Shown here piece after piece: positions 9,554 through 16,976 of a DNA stretch of 64,000 nucleotides. The stretch spans positions 38,018-102,017 of the forward strand of contig CAJWCO010000004.1 in assembly GCA_913031145.1 (NCBI GenBank), given 5' to 3'. Both the position numbers and the translations under genes were made by a program. The stretch is from an uncultured Cellvibrionales bacterium (GTDB taxonomy: Bacteria; Pseudomonadota; Gammaproteobacteria; Pseudomonadales; Porticoccaceae). The notes beneath the pieces are model-generated. The model did not search any database. It was not told where the DNA came from and worked only from the letters and a program-made list of their open reading frames with translations. How positions within the stretch are numbered: position 1 is the first letter of the stretch; each line of letters starts with the position of its first letter.

Positions 9554-9569
9554 TGGCATGGCAATTGCA
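9554..9569 (+). promoter_or_regulatory. Sigma-54 promoter of glnII
   Basis: TGGCATG, four bases, then TTGCA gives a near-consensus -24/-12 element with GG and GC exactly ten bases apart. Transcription should start near 9580, leaving a leader of about 120 bases before glnII. With the upstream NtrC boxes it indicates nitrogen-starvation control. Confidence 0.85.
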
Positions 9570-9702
9570 GGCCCAAATCCTGTCAACCCTTGAATGGTGG
9601 CCGTGGACGTTGTATCTTGCAGTCGTGTTCGCCTTTTGAACAGTAACGGCCGCTAACAGCAGCATTTTCACTTTGATTTAAATCTTTGGAGATTGATTGA
9701 CA

Positions 9703-10713
9703 ATGAAAGCAAAATTAGAATATATCTGGCTCGACGGCCTCGCGCCGACCCAGAGCCTGCGCAGCAAAACGCAAGTCAGAAGTAATTTTGGTGGAACGCT
9801 TGAAGAGTGCCCCATGTGGTCTTTTGACGGCAGTTCCACAGAACAGGCCGAGGGCGATGCATCCGACTGTTTGCTTAAACCCGTGGCGATCTATCCAGAT
9901 CCAGACCGCGCCAACGCCTACCTTGTGATGACCGAAGTCATGAACGCAGACGGTACGCCTCACGCGACCAATGGCCGCGCCACCATTGACGACGATGATG
10001 ACGATTTTTGGTTTGGATTTGAGCAAGAATACTTTTTGTGGGATGTGGATACGAAGCTACCTCCCGGGTTTCCCGCGGGCGGTTTCCCAGGACCCCAAGG
10101 CCCCTACTATTGCTCAGTCGGCGCGGCTAATGCGTTTGGCCGAGAGTGCATTGAGGAACATTTTGACCTATGTTTGGAAGCGGGAATTAATGTTGAAGGA
10201 ATCAATGCGGAAGTCGCTGCTGGCCAGTGGGAGTTCCAAGTGTTTGCCAAGGGTGCCAAGCAGGCAGGCGATGAAACATGGATCGCCCGATACATACTGG
10301 AACGCGTCGGCGAAAAGTATGGTTATGGGATTAACTATCACCCGAAGCCTTTTGGAGAGCTAGACTGGAATGGATCGGGTATGCATGCAAACTTCTCTAA
10401 TGGGGCTATGCGTGATCTGGGCGATGAAGGCATATTTACTAAAATCTGCGAGAACTTTGGCCGTAATATCGACCGACATATGAGCGTTTATGGTGCTGAC
10501 AATGACCAGCGTCTGACGGGTAAGCACGAAACGCAATCAATTGACGAGTTCAGTTACGGCGTATCTGATCGGGGTGCATCTATTAGAGTGCCGATTGGCA
10601 CGGTCGAAGACGGTTGGAAAGGACGTCTGGAAGATAGACGGACGGCGTCAAATGCAGACCCTTACAAAGTGGCTGCTGCGATTATTAAAACGACCAAGGA
10701 AGCTTTAAATTAA
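9703..10713 (+). CDS. glnII: Glutamine synthetase type II (eukaryotic-like)
   Basis: A 336-residue enzyme making glutamine from glutamate, ammonia and ATP. Length and motifs fit GSII rather than the about 470-residue GSI: LEYIWLDG near the N-terminus, WSFDGSST, the metal-binding FGFEQEYFLW, GPYYCSVG, NAEVAAGQWEFQ and NGSGMHANFS. GSII lacks the adenylylation site used to control GSI, so control here would be mainly transcriptional. ATG at 9703 is preferred over TTG at 9697; GGAG lies about 11 bases upstream. A run of six Asp just before the metal-binding motif differs from rhizobial enzymes. It is followed by a terminator and then ntrB-ntrC. GSII sits where GSI glnA normally lies; whether a GSI gene exists elsewhere cannot be seen. 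Confidence 0.95.
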   Translation: MKAKLEYIWLDGLAPTQSLRSKTQVRSNFGGTLEECPMWSFDGSSTEQAEGDASDCLLKPVAIYPDPDRANAYLVMTEVMNADGTPHATNGRATIDDDDDDFWFGFEQEYFLWDVDTKLPPGFPAGGFPGPQGPYYCSVGAANAFGRECIEEHFDLCLEAGINVEGINAEVAAGQWEFQVFAKGAKQAGDETWIARYILERVGEKYGYGINYHPKPFGELDWNGSGMHANFSNGAMRDLGDEGIFTKICENFGRNIDRHMSVYGADNDQRLTGKHETQSIDEFSYGVSDRGASIRVPIGTVEDGWKGRLEDRRTASNADPYKVAAAIIKTTKEALN

Positions 10714-10749
10714 TCGCCTTCTTTTGTGAGCTACGAAGCGAATGAGAAA

Positions 10750-10784
10750 AAGCCCGCAGTCACAAAGTGGTTGCGGGCTTTTTT
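10750..10784 (+). terminator. Rho-independent terminator after glnII
   Basis: Perfect 9-bp stem AAGCCCGCA / TGCGGGCTT (10750-10758 and 10772-10780) with a 13-base loop, followed by T residues. It separates glnII from ntrB, which has its own promoter. Confidence 0.9.
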
Positions 10785-10829
10785 GTTGATCGAAGAAAAG
10801 AGAACCTGATCGAATCCAAAAATCAATTC

Positions 10830-10844
10830 GCACCAATATGGTGC
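10830..10844 (+). promoter_or_regulatory. NtrC-binding site upstream of ntrB
   Basis: A perfect GCACC-AATAT-GGTGC site, differing from the glnII site by one spacer base. It lies about 128 bases before the start inferred from the sigma-54 element at 10940, suggesting autoregulation of ntrBC. Confidence 0.85.
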
Positions 10845-10939
10845 ATTAAAAGTCAGTATCACCTATGATTCCTGTCCTGTCCTGTTTGGAGGCCATTCGT
10901 ATTGCGCGAGACCGCCGAACAGCAGGCGTTTTTTTGAGT

Positions 10940-10955
10940 TGGCTCGGTTATTGCT
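10940..10955 (+). promoter_or_regulatory. Sigma-54 promoter of ntrBC
   Basis: TGGCTCG, four bases, then TTGCT matches the -24/-12 consensus with the exact GG-N10-GC spacing. It lies 50-65 bases before the ntrB ATG. It gives the two-component genes a promoter that NtrC itself could activate. Confidence 0.75.
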
Positions 10956-11005
10956 TATGTAATTGGCACATTTAATTTAATGCTTCAAATACTCGAACCT
11001 ACTAT

Positions 11006-12082
11006 ATGCGGCCAGAAACACCATATCACGCTTTACTTGACGGACTGAATACCGCGGTTTTGCTGGTGTCCCCTGACATGGCTGTGGAATACGCTAATTC
11101 TGCAGCAGAGGCTTTATTAGAAATCGGCTTTGTTAAGTTAAAAGGTACTCAGGTGTGCGCGCTATTCGCGGATGCTAAAGCGTCGCGTGAAGCAATGCAG
11201 GAAGCGCTCGCTACAAATCAAACTTATACCAAGCGGCAGGAGTCGATTCGAAACCACGGTTCTGATAGTCGTTTAGTGGATTATTCGGTTGTGCCGATCC
11301 AGCTTTTTGACAGTCATTGGTTGATTATTGAAATGCAGACGATCGATCAATTTTTAAGAATCAACCAAAAGGAAGCGTTGACTTCGATGCAAGACAGTTC
11401 GCGGAGCCTTATTCGAGGCCTTGCGCATGAAATCAAGAATCCGCTTGGCGGGATTCGCGGAGCTGCGCAGTTACTGAACCAGGAGCTATCGGAGCGTGTA
11501 TTAGGAAGCGAACCGCACGAACTATGCAAGATAATTATTACCGAGGTTGATCGGCTGCGAAACTTGGTCGATCGTTTGCTCGGCCCTAACCAGTTACCCG
11601 TCGTAAAGCGCATCAACGTACATGAAGTGGTTGACCATGTGTGTAATTTGGTAGACGCTGAAACTCAGCGCAGAATCACGCTTAAACGCGATTATGATCC
11701 CAGCATTCCCGACCTTCACGGGGACCGAGAACAGCTGATACAAGCACTTCTTAATATCGCCAGAAATGCCATGCAAGTATTGCAATATGCGGCGAGGTCC
11801 GTGCCTACAATCACCTTTAAAACACGTGTTCAGCAAAACATAACGATAGCGGGGGTGCGCCAAAAAATAGTGTGCCGTTTAGATGTGACTGACAATGGTC
11901 CGGGTATAGACCCGGCAATTAAAGAGCGCATATTTTTACCGATGATTAGTGGGCATGGTGAAGGCACCGGTCTGGGATTGACCATCGCCGAAACTGCGGT
12001 CAATCGACATGGCGGAATTATCGAGTGCCGATCAACACCTGGCGAAACGGTATTCTCAGTTTTTCTACCGATAAAGGTCTGA
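11006..12082 (+). CDS. ntrB: Nitrogen regulation sensor histidine kinase NtrB
   Basis: A 358-residue cytosolic kinase/phosphatase that, through PII, sets the phosphorylation of NtrC according to nitrogen state. A PAS-like domain spans about residues 5-115, with no membrane helix. The phosphoacceptor is His141 in GLAHEIKNPLGG, a sequence typical of NtrB. The ATPase has a DNGPGI box and GTGLGLTIAE near the C-terminus. No clear ribosome site precedes the ATG at 11006, but it gives the normal NtrB N-terminus. It is followed by ntrC after one base. Confidence 0.95.
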   Translation: MRPETPYHALLDGLNTAVLLVSPDMAVEYANSAAEALLEIGFVKLKGTQVCALFADAKASREAMQEALATNQTYTKRQESIRNHGSDSRLVDYSVVPIQLFDSHWLIIEMQTIDQFLRINQKEALTSMQDSSRSLIRGLAHEIKNPLGGIRGAAQLLNQELSERVLGSEPHELCKIIITEVDRLRNLVDRLLGPNQLPVVKRINVHEVVDHVCNLVDAETQRRITLKRDYDPSIPDLHGDREQLIQALLNIARNAMQVLQYAARSVPTITFKTRVQQNITIAGVRQKIVCRLDVTDNGPGIDPAIKERIFLPMISGHGEGTGLGLTIAETAVNRHGGIIECRSTPGETVFSVFLPIKV

Positions 12083-12083
12083 T

Positions 12084-13499
12084 ATGGACATTTCACCAAA
12101 AATTTGGATTGCAGAAGACGATACATCACTGCGTTGGGTTATGGAAAAAGCGCTAACCCGAGCAGGTATTGCGGTTAGGTGTTTTGAAAAGGGTGATGAT
12201 ATCTTAACTGCGCTAGGGCTTTCGCAGCCGCAGGTTATCATTTCAGATATTCGTATGCCGGGTATTAACGGGCTGGCTCTGTTGCGCAAAATAAAGGGCA
12301 CCTATCCAGAAATACCGATCATCATTACAACGGCGCACTCAGATTTTGACAGTGCGGTGTCGGCCTACCAAGGTGGTGCCTTTGAATATTTACCAAAACC
12401 GTTTGATTTGGAGGAATTGGTTGAAGTCACTCAACGCGGCATTGCTATATCGAGAGAACAAAAAGCCGCGATTGCTATTGAGGTGCAAGACGAGACCCAA
12501 GAAATTATAGGAGAAGCGCCTGCGATGCAGGAGGTATTTCGTGCCATTGGGCGGCTCGCACGTTCCAACATTACGGTTCTTATTAACGGTGAGTCGGGCA
12601 CTGGGAAAGAGTTAGTTGCGCGGGCGTTACACAATCATAGTCCGCGTCAAGGTAAAGAGTTCATCGCGCTAAATATGGCGGCGATTCCAAACGAGCTCAT
12701 CGAATCTGAACTTTTTGGTCATGAAAAGGGCGCTTTCACTGGCGCAAGTCAGCGTCGAGAAGGGCGATTTGAGCAGTCCAACGGCGGCACTTTGTTTTTA
12801 GACGAGATTGGCGACATGCCGCCTGAGGCTCAGACACGTCTTTTAAGGGTCTTATCTGATGGTGAATTTTACCGGGTTGGCGGTCACGTGCCAATTAAAG
12901 TAGACGTGCGAATCATCGCAGCCACGCATCAAAATCTTGAGCAATTGGTCGAGCAAAATCGCTTTCGTGAGGACCTCTATCATCGACTTAATGTGATTCG
13001 TGTGCATTTGCCGAGACTGGCGGAGCGACGCGAGGATATTCCGCGCTTAATGAAACATTTCTTTTCGCGCGCTGCACAGGAACTCAATGTTGAACCTAAG
13101 ATTTTGTCGCCAGAGGCGAGTGACGTCTGTTGCAATCTGACATGGCCTGGCAATGTTAGGCAGCTAGAGAATACCTGTCGATGGCTCACGGTTATGGCAG
13201 CAGGTAGAGAGGTTCTTTTGTCAGATCTTCCACCCGAGTTACAAACGAACGAACTCTCGGAACCGTCTTCGAGTTCTGACAGTTGGCAACAGCGATTGAG
13301 AATATGGGGAGAGGCGCAGTTGCAGGCAGGTAGTACAGGCATTATGTCCAGCGCACTTGCAGACATGGAAAAAGTTATGATCGATGCCGCTTTGTCCTAT
13401 ACCGGTGGGCGGAAGAAGCGTGCTGCCGAATTACTGGGTTGGGGGCGAAACACCTTGACGAGGAAATTACAGGAATACGCTATGGAGGATCCCCGTTGA
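12084..13499 (+). CDS. ntrC: Nitrogen regulation response regulator NtrC
   Basis: A 471-residue sigma-54 activator. The receiver domain has Asp12/Asp13 and phosphoacceptor Asp55 in ISDIRMPG. The AAA+ domain has Walker A GESGTGKE at 169-176, the sigma-54 contact loop GAFTGA at 216-221 and Walker B FLDEIGDM. A Fis-type helix-turn-helix (RAAELLGWGRNTLTRKL) ends the protein. It should bind the three GCACC-N5-GGTGC-type boxes found upstream of glnII and ntrB. Its TGA lies one base from the stop of the convergent secB. Confidence 0.97.
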   Translation: MDISPKIWIAEDDTSLRWVMEKALTRAGIAVRCFEKGDDILTALGLSQPQVIISDIRMPGINGLALLRKIKGTYPEIPIIITTAHSDFDSAVSAYQGGAFEYLPKPFDLEELVEVTQRGIAISREQKAAIAIEVQDETQEIIGEAPAMQEVFRAIGRLARSNITVLINGESGTGKELVARALHNHSPRQGKEFIALNMAAIPNELIESELFGHEKGAFTGASQRREGRFEQSNGGTLFLDEIGDMPPEAQTRLLRVLSDGEFYRVGGHVPIKVDVRIIAATHQNLEQLVEQNRFREDLYHRLNVIRVHLPRLAERREDIPRLMKHFFSRAAQELNVEPKILSPEASDVCCNLTWPGNVRQLENTCRWLTVMAAGREVLLSDLPPELQTNELSEPSSSSDSWQQRLRIWGEAQLQAGSTGIMSSALADMEKVMIDAALSYTGGRKKRAAELLGWGRNTLTRKLQEYAMEDPR

Positions 13500-13500
13500 G

Positions 13501-14040
13501 CTAGTGTTGGGTTTGTTCGCCGCTCGTGTCACTCGACGGGGCAACACCATCAGCTTCGTCCTTCACTTGCGCGGCGGCCACAGCGGTCGAAAAAAGCGCG
13601 TCAAAATTCACAGGTGGAATCATTAAAGGTGGAAACGTTCCTTTGGTCAATGTGTTATCGATGACCTCTCTAGCGTAGGGAAATAGCATGCTGGGACATG
13701 TGGTATTTAACACCTGCGCCAGTTGTTTTTCGTCTAAACCCGCGATTTTAAAGATGCCAGCTTGATCTACCTCAACAAGATATAGGGTTTCTTCTTCGTG
13801 CTTGACGGTCACCGTTAGACGCAGGGAAACCTCAAATAGTGAGCTGTCCAGTTGCGAAGAGTGTGTACTCAGATCTTGATTAACGCGAGGCTTCCATTGC
13901 TTTTGGAATACCTCAGCGCCTTTCGGTGTTTCAAAAGACAGATCTTTAAGGTAGATCCGTTGTGCAGAAAAAATAGGCTCGGGCTTTACTTCGGCAGTGG
14001 GAGTCGGCTCTGCTTTTGATGAGCCATTTTGTTCTGTCAT
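13501..14040 (-). CDS. secB: Protein-export chaperone SecB
   Basis: A 179-residue cytosolic chaperone that keeps precursor proteins unfolded and delivers them to SecA. The family core is present: FSAQRIYLKDLSFETPKG, LYLVEVDQAGIF and the conserved FPYAREVI ... GTFPPLMIPPVNFDALF. N- and C-terminal tails are longer and more polar than in E. coli SecB (155 residues). It is the last gene of a minus-strand run after a rhodanese-like gene and grxC, a common gammaproteobacterial neighbourhood. Confidence 0.97.
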   Translation of the reverse strand: MTEQNGSSKAEPTPTAEVKPEPIFSAQRIYLKDLSFETPKGAEVFQKQWKPRVNQDLSTHSSQLDSSLFEVSLRLTVTVKHEEETLYLVEVDQAGIFKIAGLDEKQLAQVLNTTCPSMLFPYAREVIDNTLTKGTFPPLMIPPVNFDALFSTAVAAAQVKDEADGVAPSSDTSGEQTQH

Positions 14041-14094
14041 TGCATCTTCCTCGGCTTATTGTGCATCATTCTTTAGCTCGTGTAGTTTTCGGCA

Positions 14095-14358
14095 TTACTT
14101 CATTACGTCATTCACTAGCGCGGTTAATTTGCCGCTCAAGTCAAACGCGCGCAAATCACTGTAGCCGCCCACATGCTGCTCGTTAATCCAAATTTGCGGC
14201 ACGGTATCACGTTTACTTTTTGCGCGAATGTGGTTTCTAAGAGGTTCGTCATCATCCATGGTGACATCTTTAAAATCGACACCACGCTCGCTCAGCAATT
14301 TCCGAGCAGCTATGCAGAAGGCACCGTTGCGGGTTCCGAAAACTATCGTCTCACTCAT
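14095..14358 (-). CDS. grxC: Glutaredoxin 3-like protein with altered active site
   Basis: An 87-residue thioredoxin-fold protein recognised by its position between a rhodanese gene and secB, by the TVPQI cis-proline loop and by a GG-Y-SDL end segment like the usual GGxDDL. Aligned without gaps to E. coli GrxC, the CPYC active site becomes GAFC at residues 12-15. The N-terminal nucleophilic Cys is Gly, and only the second Cys remains; it is the only Cys in the protein. Family chemistry says the first Cys attacks glutathione mixed disulfides, so ordinary glutaredoxin activity is doubtful. It may bind glutathione or act in another role. Confidence 0.85.
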   Translation of the reverse strand: MSETIVFGTRNGAFCIAARKLLSERGVDFKDVTMDDDEPLRNHIRAKSKRDTVPQIWINEQHVGGYSDLRAFDLSGKLTALVNDVMK

Positions 14359-14387
14359 TATATTCTCGGACCCTTATAGATTAGTCT

Positions 14388-14801
14388 TTACGTCCCTTTT
14401 ACTAGAGGGAGGTTCTCACTACGCCACTCCATAATGCCGCCGTCGAGACGTCGGACATCGTATCCTTTATCGGCAAGAAGCTTACCAGCGCTGCCCGCAT
14501 GCTGCCCGTACTGGTCTGCAACCACCAGCGCCTTAGGGGGTTGGCGTTCCAGTTCAATGTATCGTGACGCGAGCTTGGTGTGTGGGATGTTTATTGCCCC
14601 GTGTATATGCCCTTCTGCAAACTCTTTAGCGGGTCTAACATCAACGAGCAGAACTTCCTCTGCATTCAGAAGCGACACTAGCTCATGCTGGGCTATAGGT
14701 TTTCCGCCTTTTCCTCGCTCGTATATTATCAGCACATAGATCAGAGCCATCAGCACGCTGATCAAAAGCCACTGCTCACTTACAAAAATAAAAAAATTCA
14801 C
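14388..14801 (-). CDS. Membrane-anchored rhodanese-like protein without catalytic Cys
   Basis: A 137-residue protein with one N-terminal membrane helix (about residues 7-27) and a cytosolic rhodanese domain (about 36-135), the layout of YibN-type proteins next to grxC-secB. LLVDVRPAKEFAEGHI is the CH2A motif. In the active loop VVADQYGQHAG an Asp stands at residue 96 where active rhodaneses have Cys, and the protein contains no Cys at all. It therefore cannot form the persulfide used for sulfur transfer and may be a binding or scaffold protein. It lies 29 bases before grxC. Confidence 0.87.
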   Translation of the reverse strand: MNFFIFVSEQWLLISVLMALIYVLIIYERGKGGKPIAQHELVSLLNAEEVLLVDVRPAKEFAEGHIHGAINIPHTKLASRYIELERQPPKALVVADQYGQHAGSAGKLLADKGYDVRRLDGGIMEWRSENLPLVKGT

Positions 14802-14891
14802 TGCAACTGTCGACCCTAGGTTTTGTTGCCCCGTTTTAGCCTTTGGGGCGCGCCAGTATACACAGTAATAATATCTGGGGGAAAGCGTATT

Positions 14892-15737
14892 CTATTCAGC
14901 AAACGACCACTGAGTCCAAATTGGAACACAGTGACTGGGCAGTGTGCAGACCCTACCTAGAGCTCCCCAAGGTACGTCGAGTTGATGGAAATCCGATCCG
15001 CAAGACGCAAGTAATTCTTGCTGTACACTCAGTCTCGCCAAATCACGCGTAAGTTGCGGGGTCTGGTAACCTGATATGACCTCAAGTGCTTCTCCCCCCG
15101 CGGCTTTGAAGTCTTGAATTAAAGCCACCATTTTCGATCGAGTCAGGCGGTACTTTTGAGGGTGTGCCAACGTTGCCGTCCCACCCGAGCCTTTTATCCA
15201 ATCAATGACTGTGCACATGTCCGTCCAGCAGGCCTTGATGTCACCGGCCTTTCCAGCACCTAGATAGCGTTTAAATGCTTGTTGTCTATCTTTTACCGCC
15301 CCGATGCTCACCAAGTGCTCTGCAAAGTGGGGCCGCCCTAATTGCCCACCCCCAGCGAATTTACGCGCTCCACGCAAACTATCTACAAAACCTAGCGCCG
15401 CGAGTTTGTGATCTATGACAGCTGCTCGTTTTTCACGGATTGCTGTTTGGCGCGAGGCGGCTGCCACCATAGTCGGGTGCGCTGGGTCAATATTTAGGCC
15501 GAGAATATGAATGCCGATTTTGCGCCACTGACTGGAAAATTCAATTCCGGGTATGAGCGTTACCCGAGGGTCATGCGCTCCGATTTGCCGGTAAGCATTG
15601 AGGGTGTCGTGGTCGGTAATCGATAATAGATCGACGCCCCTCTCAGCGGCTAGTTGGATTACGGCCGAAGGCGCCAGCTGGCCATCAGACGCGTTAGTGT
15701 GACAGTGTAAGTCCACATTCATAAGCGGGTTTCTCAT
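14892..15737 (-). CDS. PHP-domain phosphoesterase (RNase AM/TrpH-like)
   Basis: A 281-residue metal-dependent phosphoesterase of the PHP superfamily. The metal motifs are visible: DLHCHTNASDG near the start, ITDHDT around residue 40 and CGSDFH near the C-terminus. Relatives such as E. coli YciV/Rnm are 5'-3' exonucleases acting on short RNAs and 3',5'-bisphosphonucleosides. An internal ATG five codons later (MNVDLHCHT, at 15722) is an equally likely start. It is divergent from the GIY-YIG gene, with 71 bases between. Confidence 0.9.
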   Translation of the reverse strand: MRNPLMNVDLHCHTNASDGQLAPSAVIQLAAERGVDLLSITDHDTLNAYRQIGAHDPRVTLIPGIEFSSQWRKIGIHILGLNIDPAHPTMVAAASRQTAIREKRAAVIDHKLAALGFVDSLRGARKFAGGGQLGRPHFAEHLVSIGAVKDRQQAFKRYLGAGKAGDIKACWTDMCTVIDWIKGSGGTATLAHPQKYRLTRSKMVALIQDFKAAGGEALEVISGYQTPQLTRDLARLSVQQELLASCGSDFHQLDVPWGALGRVCTLPSHCVPIWTQWSFAE

Positions 15738-15808
15738 TGTGCTGAACGCTATTGTAGCAGTACACCGCGCGCGTATACTGTTGGCATAGCCATCAAAGAT
15801 GCCGCGGA

Positions 15809-16072
15809 ATGAATAATTGGTTTGTTTACATAGTGGAAGCCAACGATCGAAGTCTTTACACGGGTATTACGACTGATGTCGAACGACGCCTGAAACAACA
15901 TCAATCGGGGCAGGGTGGTGCCAAATATTTTCGCGGTCGAAGTGCTTTGCATGTTGTCTACAGTGAAAGTCAGGATTCGCGAGGCTCTGCAAGTCGCCGC
16001 GAGGCACAAATTAAAAAGATGACCCGCAACGAAAAACTGCAGTTGATTTCTGCCGCCCTGCGCGAGCGTTAA
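15809..16072 (+). CDS. GIY-YIG nuclease-domain protein (YhbQ-like)
   Basis: An 87-residue single-domain protein of the UPF0213/YhbQ group. The GIY-YIG hallmark appears as VYIVEANDRSLYTGIT, with the conserved Arg in DVERRLKQH and a Glu in the later SRREAQIKK helix. YhbQ-type proteins are reported as DNA-binding or nuclease-like; the exact cellular role is unsettled. The gene converges on the next minus-strand gene. Confidence 0.92.
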   Translation: MNNWFVYIVEANDRSLYTGITTDVERRLKQHQSGQGGAKYFRGRSALHVVYSESQDSRGSASRREAQIKKMTRNEKLQLISAALRER

Positions 16073-16158
16073 TAGACCGTCTATCACGTGGACGCCGTTT
16101 AATGGCACATGTGCGCGGTTACCTTGCGGGGCATTCATGCCTGTGCATTGACGGCCTT

Positions 16159-16515
16159 TTAAGTGATGATGCCGCCACTACTGGATTGCCCCGGCATGAC
16201 GATCTGGGATGCTTGCTCGCGGCGCATTTGTTCGAGTTCTGCGGCAGCTTCTTGAATAGCGATCTCAGCGCTCGCCGCGAAATTTTCTGCAGCGTCACCA
16301 ATGGTAGCACCCGCTAATTCAAAGCTCAGAGGGATCGGTCCCATTTGACTCATGATCTGGGCGGAGCCGATGAATTTTATGGGCCGATTGCTGTCAACAG
16401 CTCCGTTTGTCGTGACTGGAATCAGTTTGCGGATCGCGCCGAGTCGATTGTCGGTATAGTTCTCCTCACGGTAGAGAGTGTCGGGGTTCATTGCGTTGTC
16501 GTTTGACTGATTCAT
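16159..16515 (-). CDS. Conserved hypothetical cytosolic protein
   Basis: A 118-residue soluble protein with no signal peptide or membrane helix. It has an N-terminal segment NPDTLYREENYTDNRLGAI, a beta-rich middle and an Ala/Glu-rich helix near the end (residues about 80-105). It resembles unnamed small proteins conserved in pseudomonads and relatives; I do not know a function. The ATG at 16515 is chosen. An in-frame TTG at 16563 would add 16 residues, and an ATG at 16491 would remove 8. No strong ribosome site distinguishes them. Confidence 0.7.
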   Translation of the reverse strand: MNQSNDNAMNPDTLYREENYTDNRLGAIRKLIPVTTNGAVDSNRPIKFIGSAQIMSQMGPIPLSFELAGATIGDAAENFAASAEIAIQEAAAELEQMRREQASQIVMPGQSSSGGIIT

Positions 16516-16563
16516 ATTTGAGCTACTTTTTTGTTGGACGAAGCTATTTACGGTAACAAACAA

Positions 16564-16900
16564 TCTCAGTGAGTGAAACCCAAAAGGCGCCTATTTTTGC
16601 GTAAAACTCAGGGTGATTCCTTGTCTTACGCCTCTGAGAATGTCGCAAATCCTGCAGGTTCGCAGGCAGGACGATGGAAAGACCCACCTCAAAAATGGCC
16701 TTCCGTTGTAAACGGTACTGGCAGCGAGTATGGACCTAAGCGAGGGCAAGGACGCTGGCATCGATGATCATGACCTGAACGCTTACCGGCTGGCTTAGCA
16801 ATGGATAATTTGTCGCGAGGCTGACAGCCTCGTCGCTGTGATCACGATTAAGGTTATACTTTCCGCTTATAATTTTATATCTTGTGTCCACAGCCAGACT
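16564..16900. other. Gene-free stretch upstream of phoB
   Basis: No convincing coding frame. A 64-codon plus-strand frame at 16573-16767 has no family likeness. There is a perfect 7-bp hairpin CGAGGCT-GAC-AGCCTCG at 16816-16832 without a T tract, and several ANGGA triplet contexts between about 16665 and 16755 that are not enough to call an RNA. Confidence 0.5.
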
Positions 16901-16901
16901 G

Positions 16902-16919
16902 CTGTCATATTTTTGACAC
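16902..16919 (+). promoter_or_regulatory. Pho box of phoBR
   Basis: CTGTCAT, four bases, TTGACAC: the tandem 7-bp PhoB half-sites. A candidate -10 (TTTAAT, 16930-16935) begins after a 10-base gap, and TATAGT at 16935 is an alternative. This implies autoregulation of phoB. Confidence 0.75.
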
Positions 16920-16976
16920 TCAAAAGCCGTTTAATATAGTTTTTTTTGGCCCGACTGTTTGACTCCGAGGTATGTG

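Noticed and set aside
9442..9639. 65-codon frame upstream of glnII
   Set aside because: It spans the sigma-54 promoter, lacks a ribosome site and shows no family likeness.
10965..10983. A further sigma-54 element (TGGCACA ... TGCTT) before ntrB
   Set aside because: The GG-to-GC distance is 15 bases instead of 10, so it does not fit; the element at 10940 does.
16573..16767. 64-codon plus-strand frame upstream of phoB
   Set aside because: No ribosome site, no homologous pattern, composition typical of non-coding sequence.
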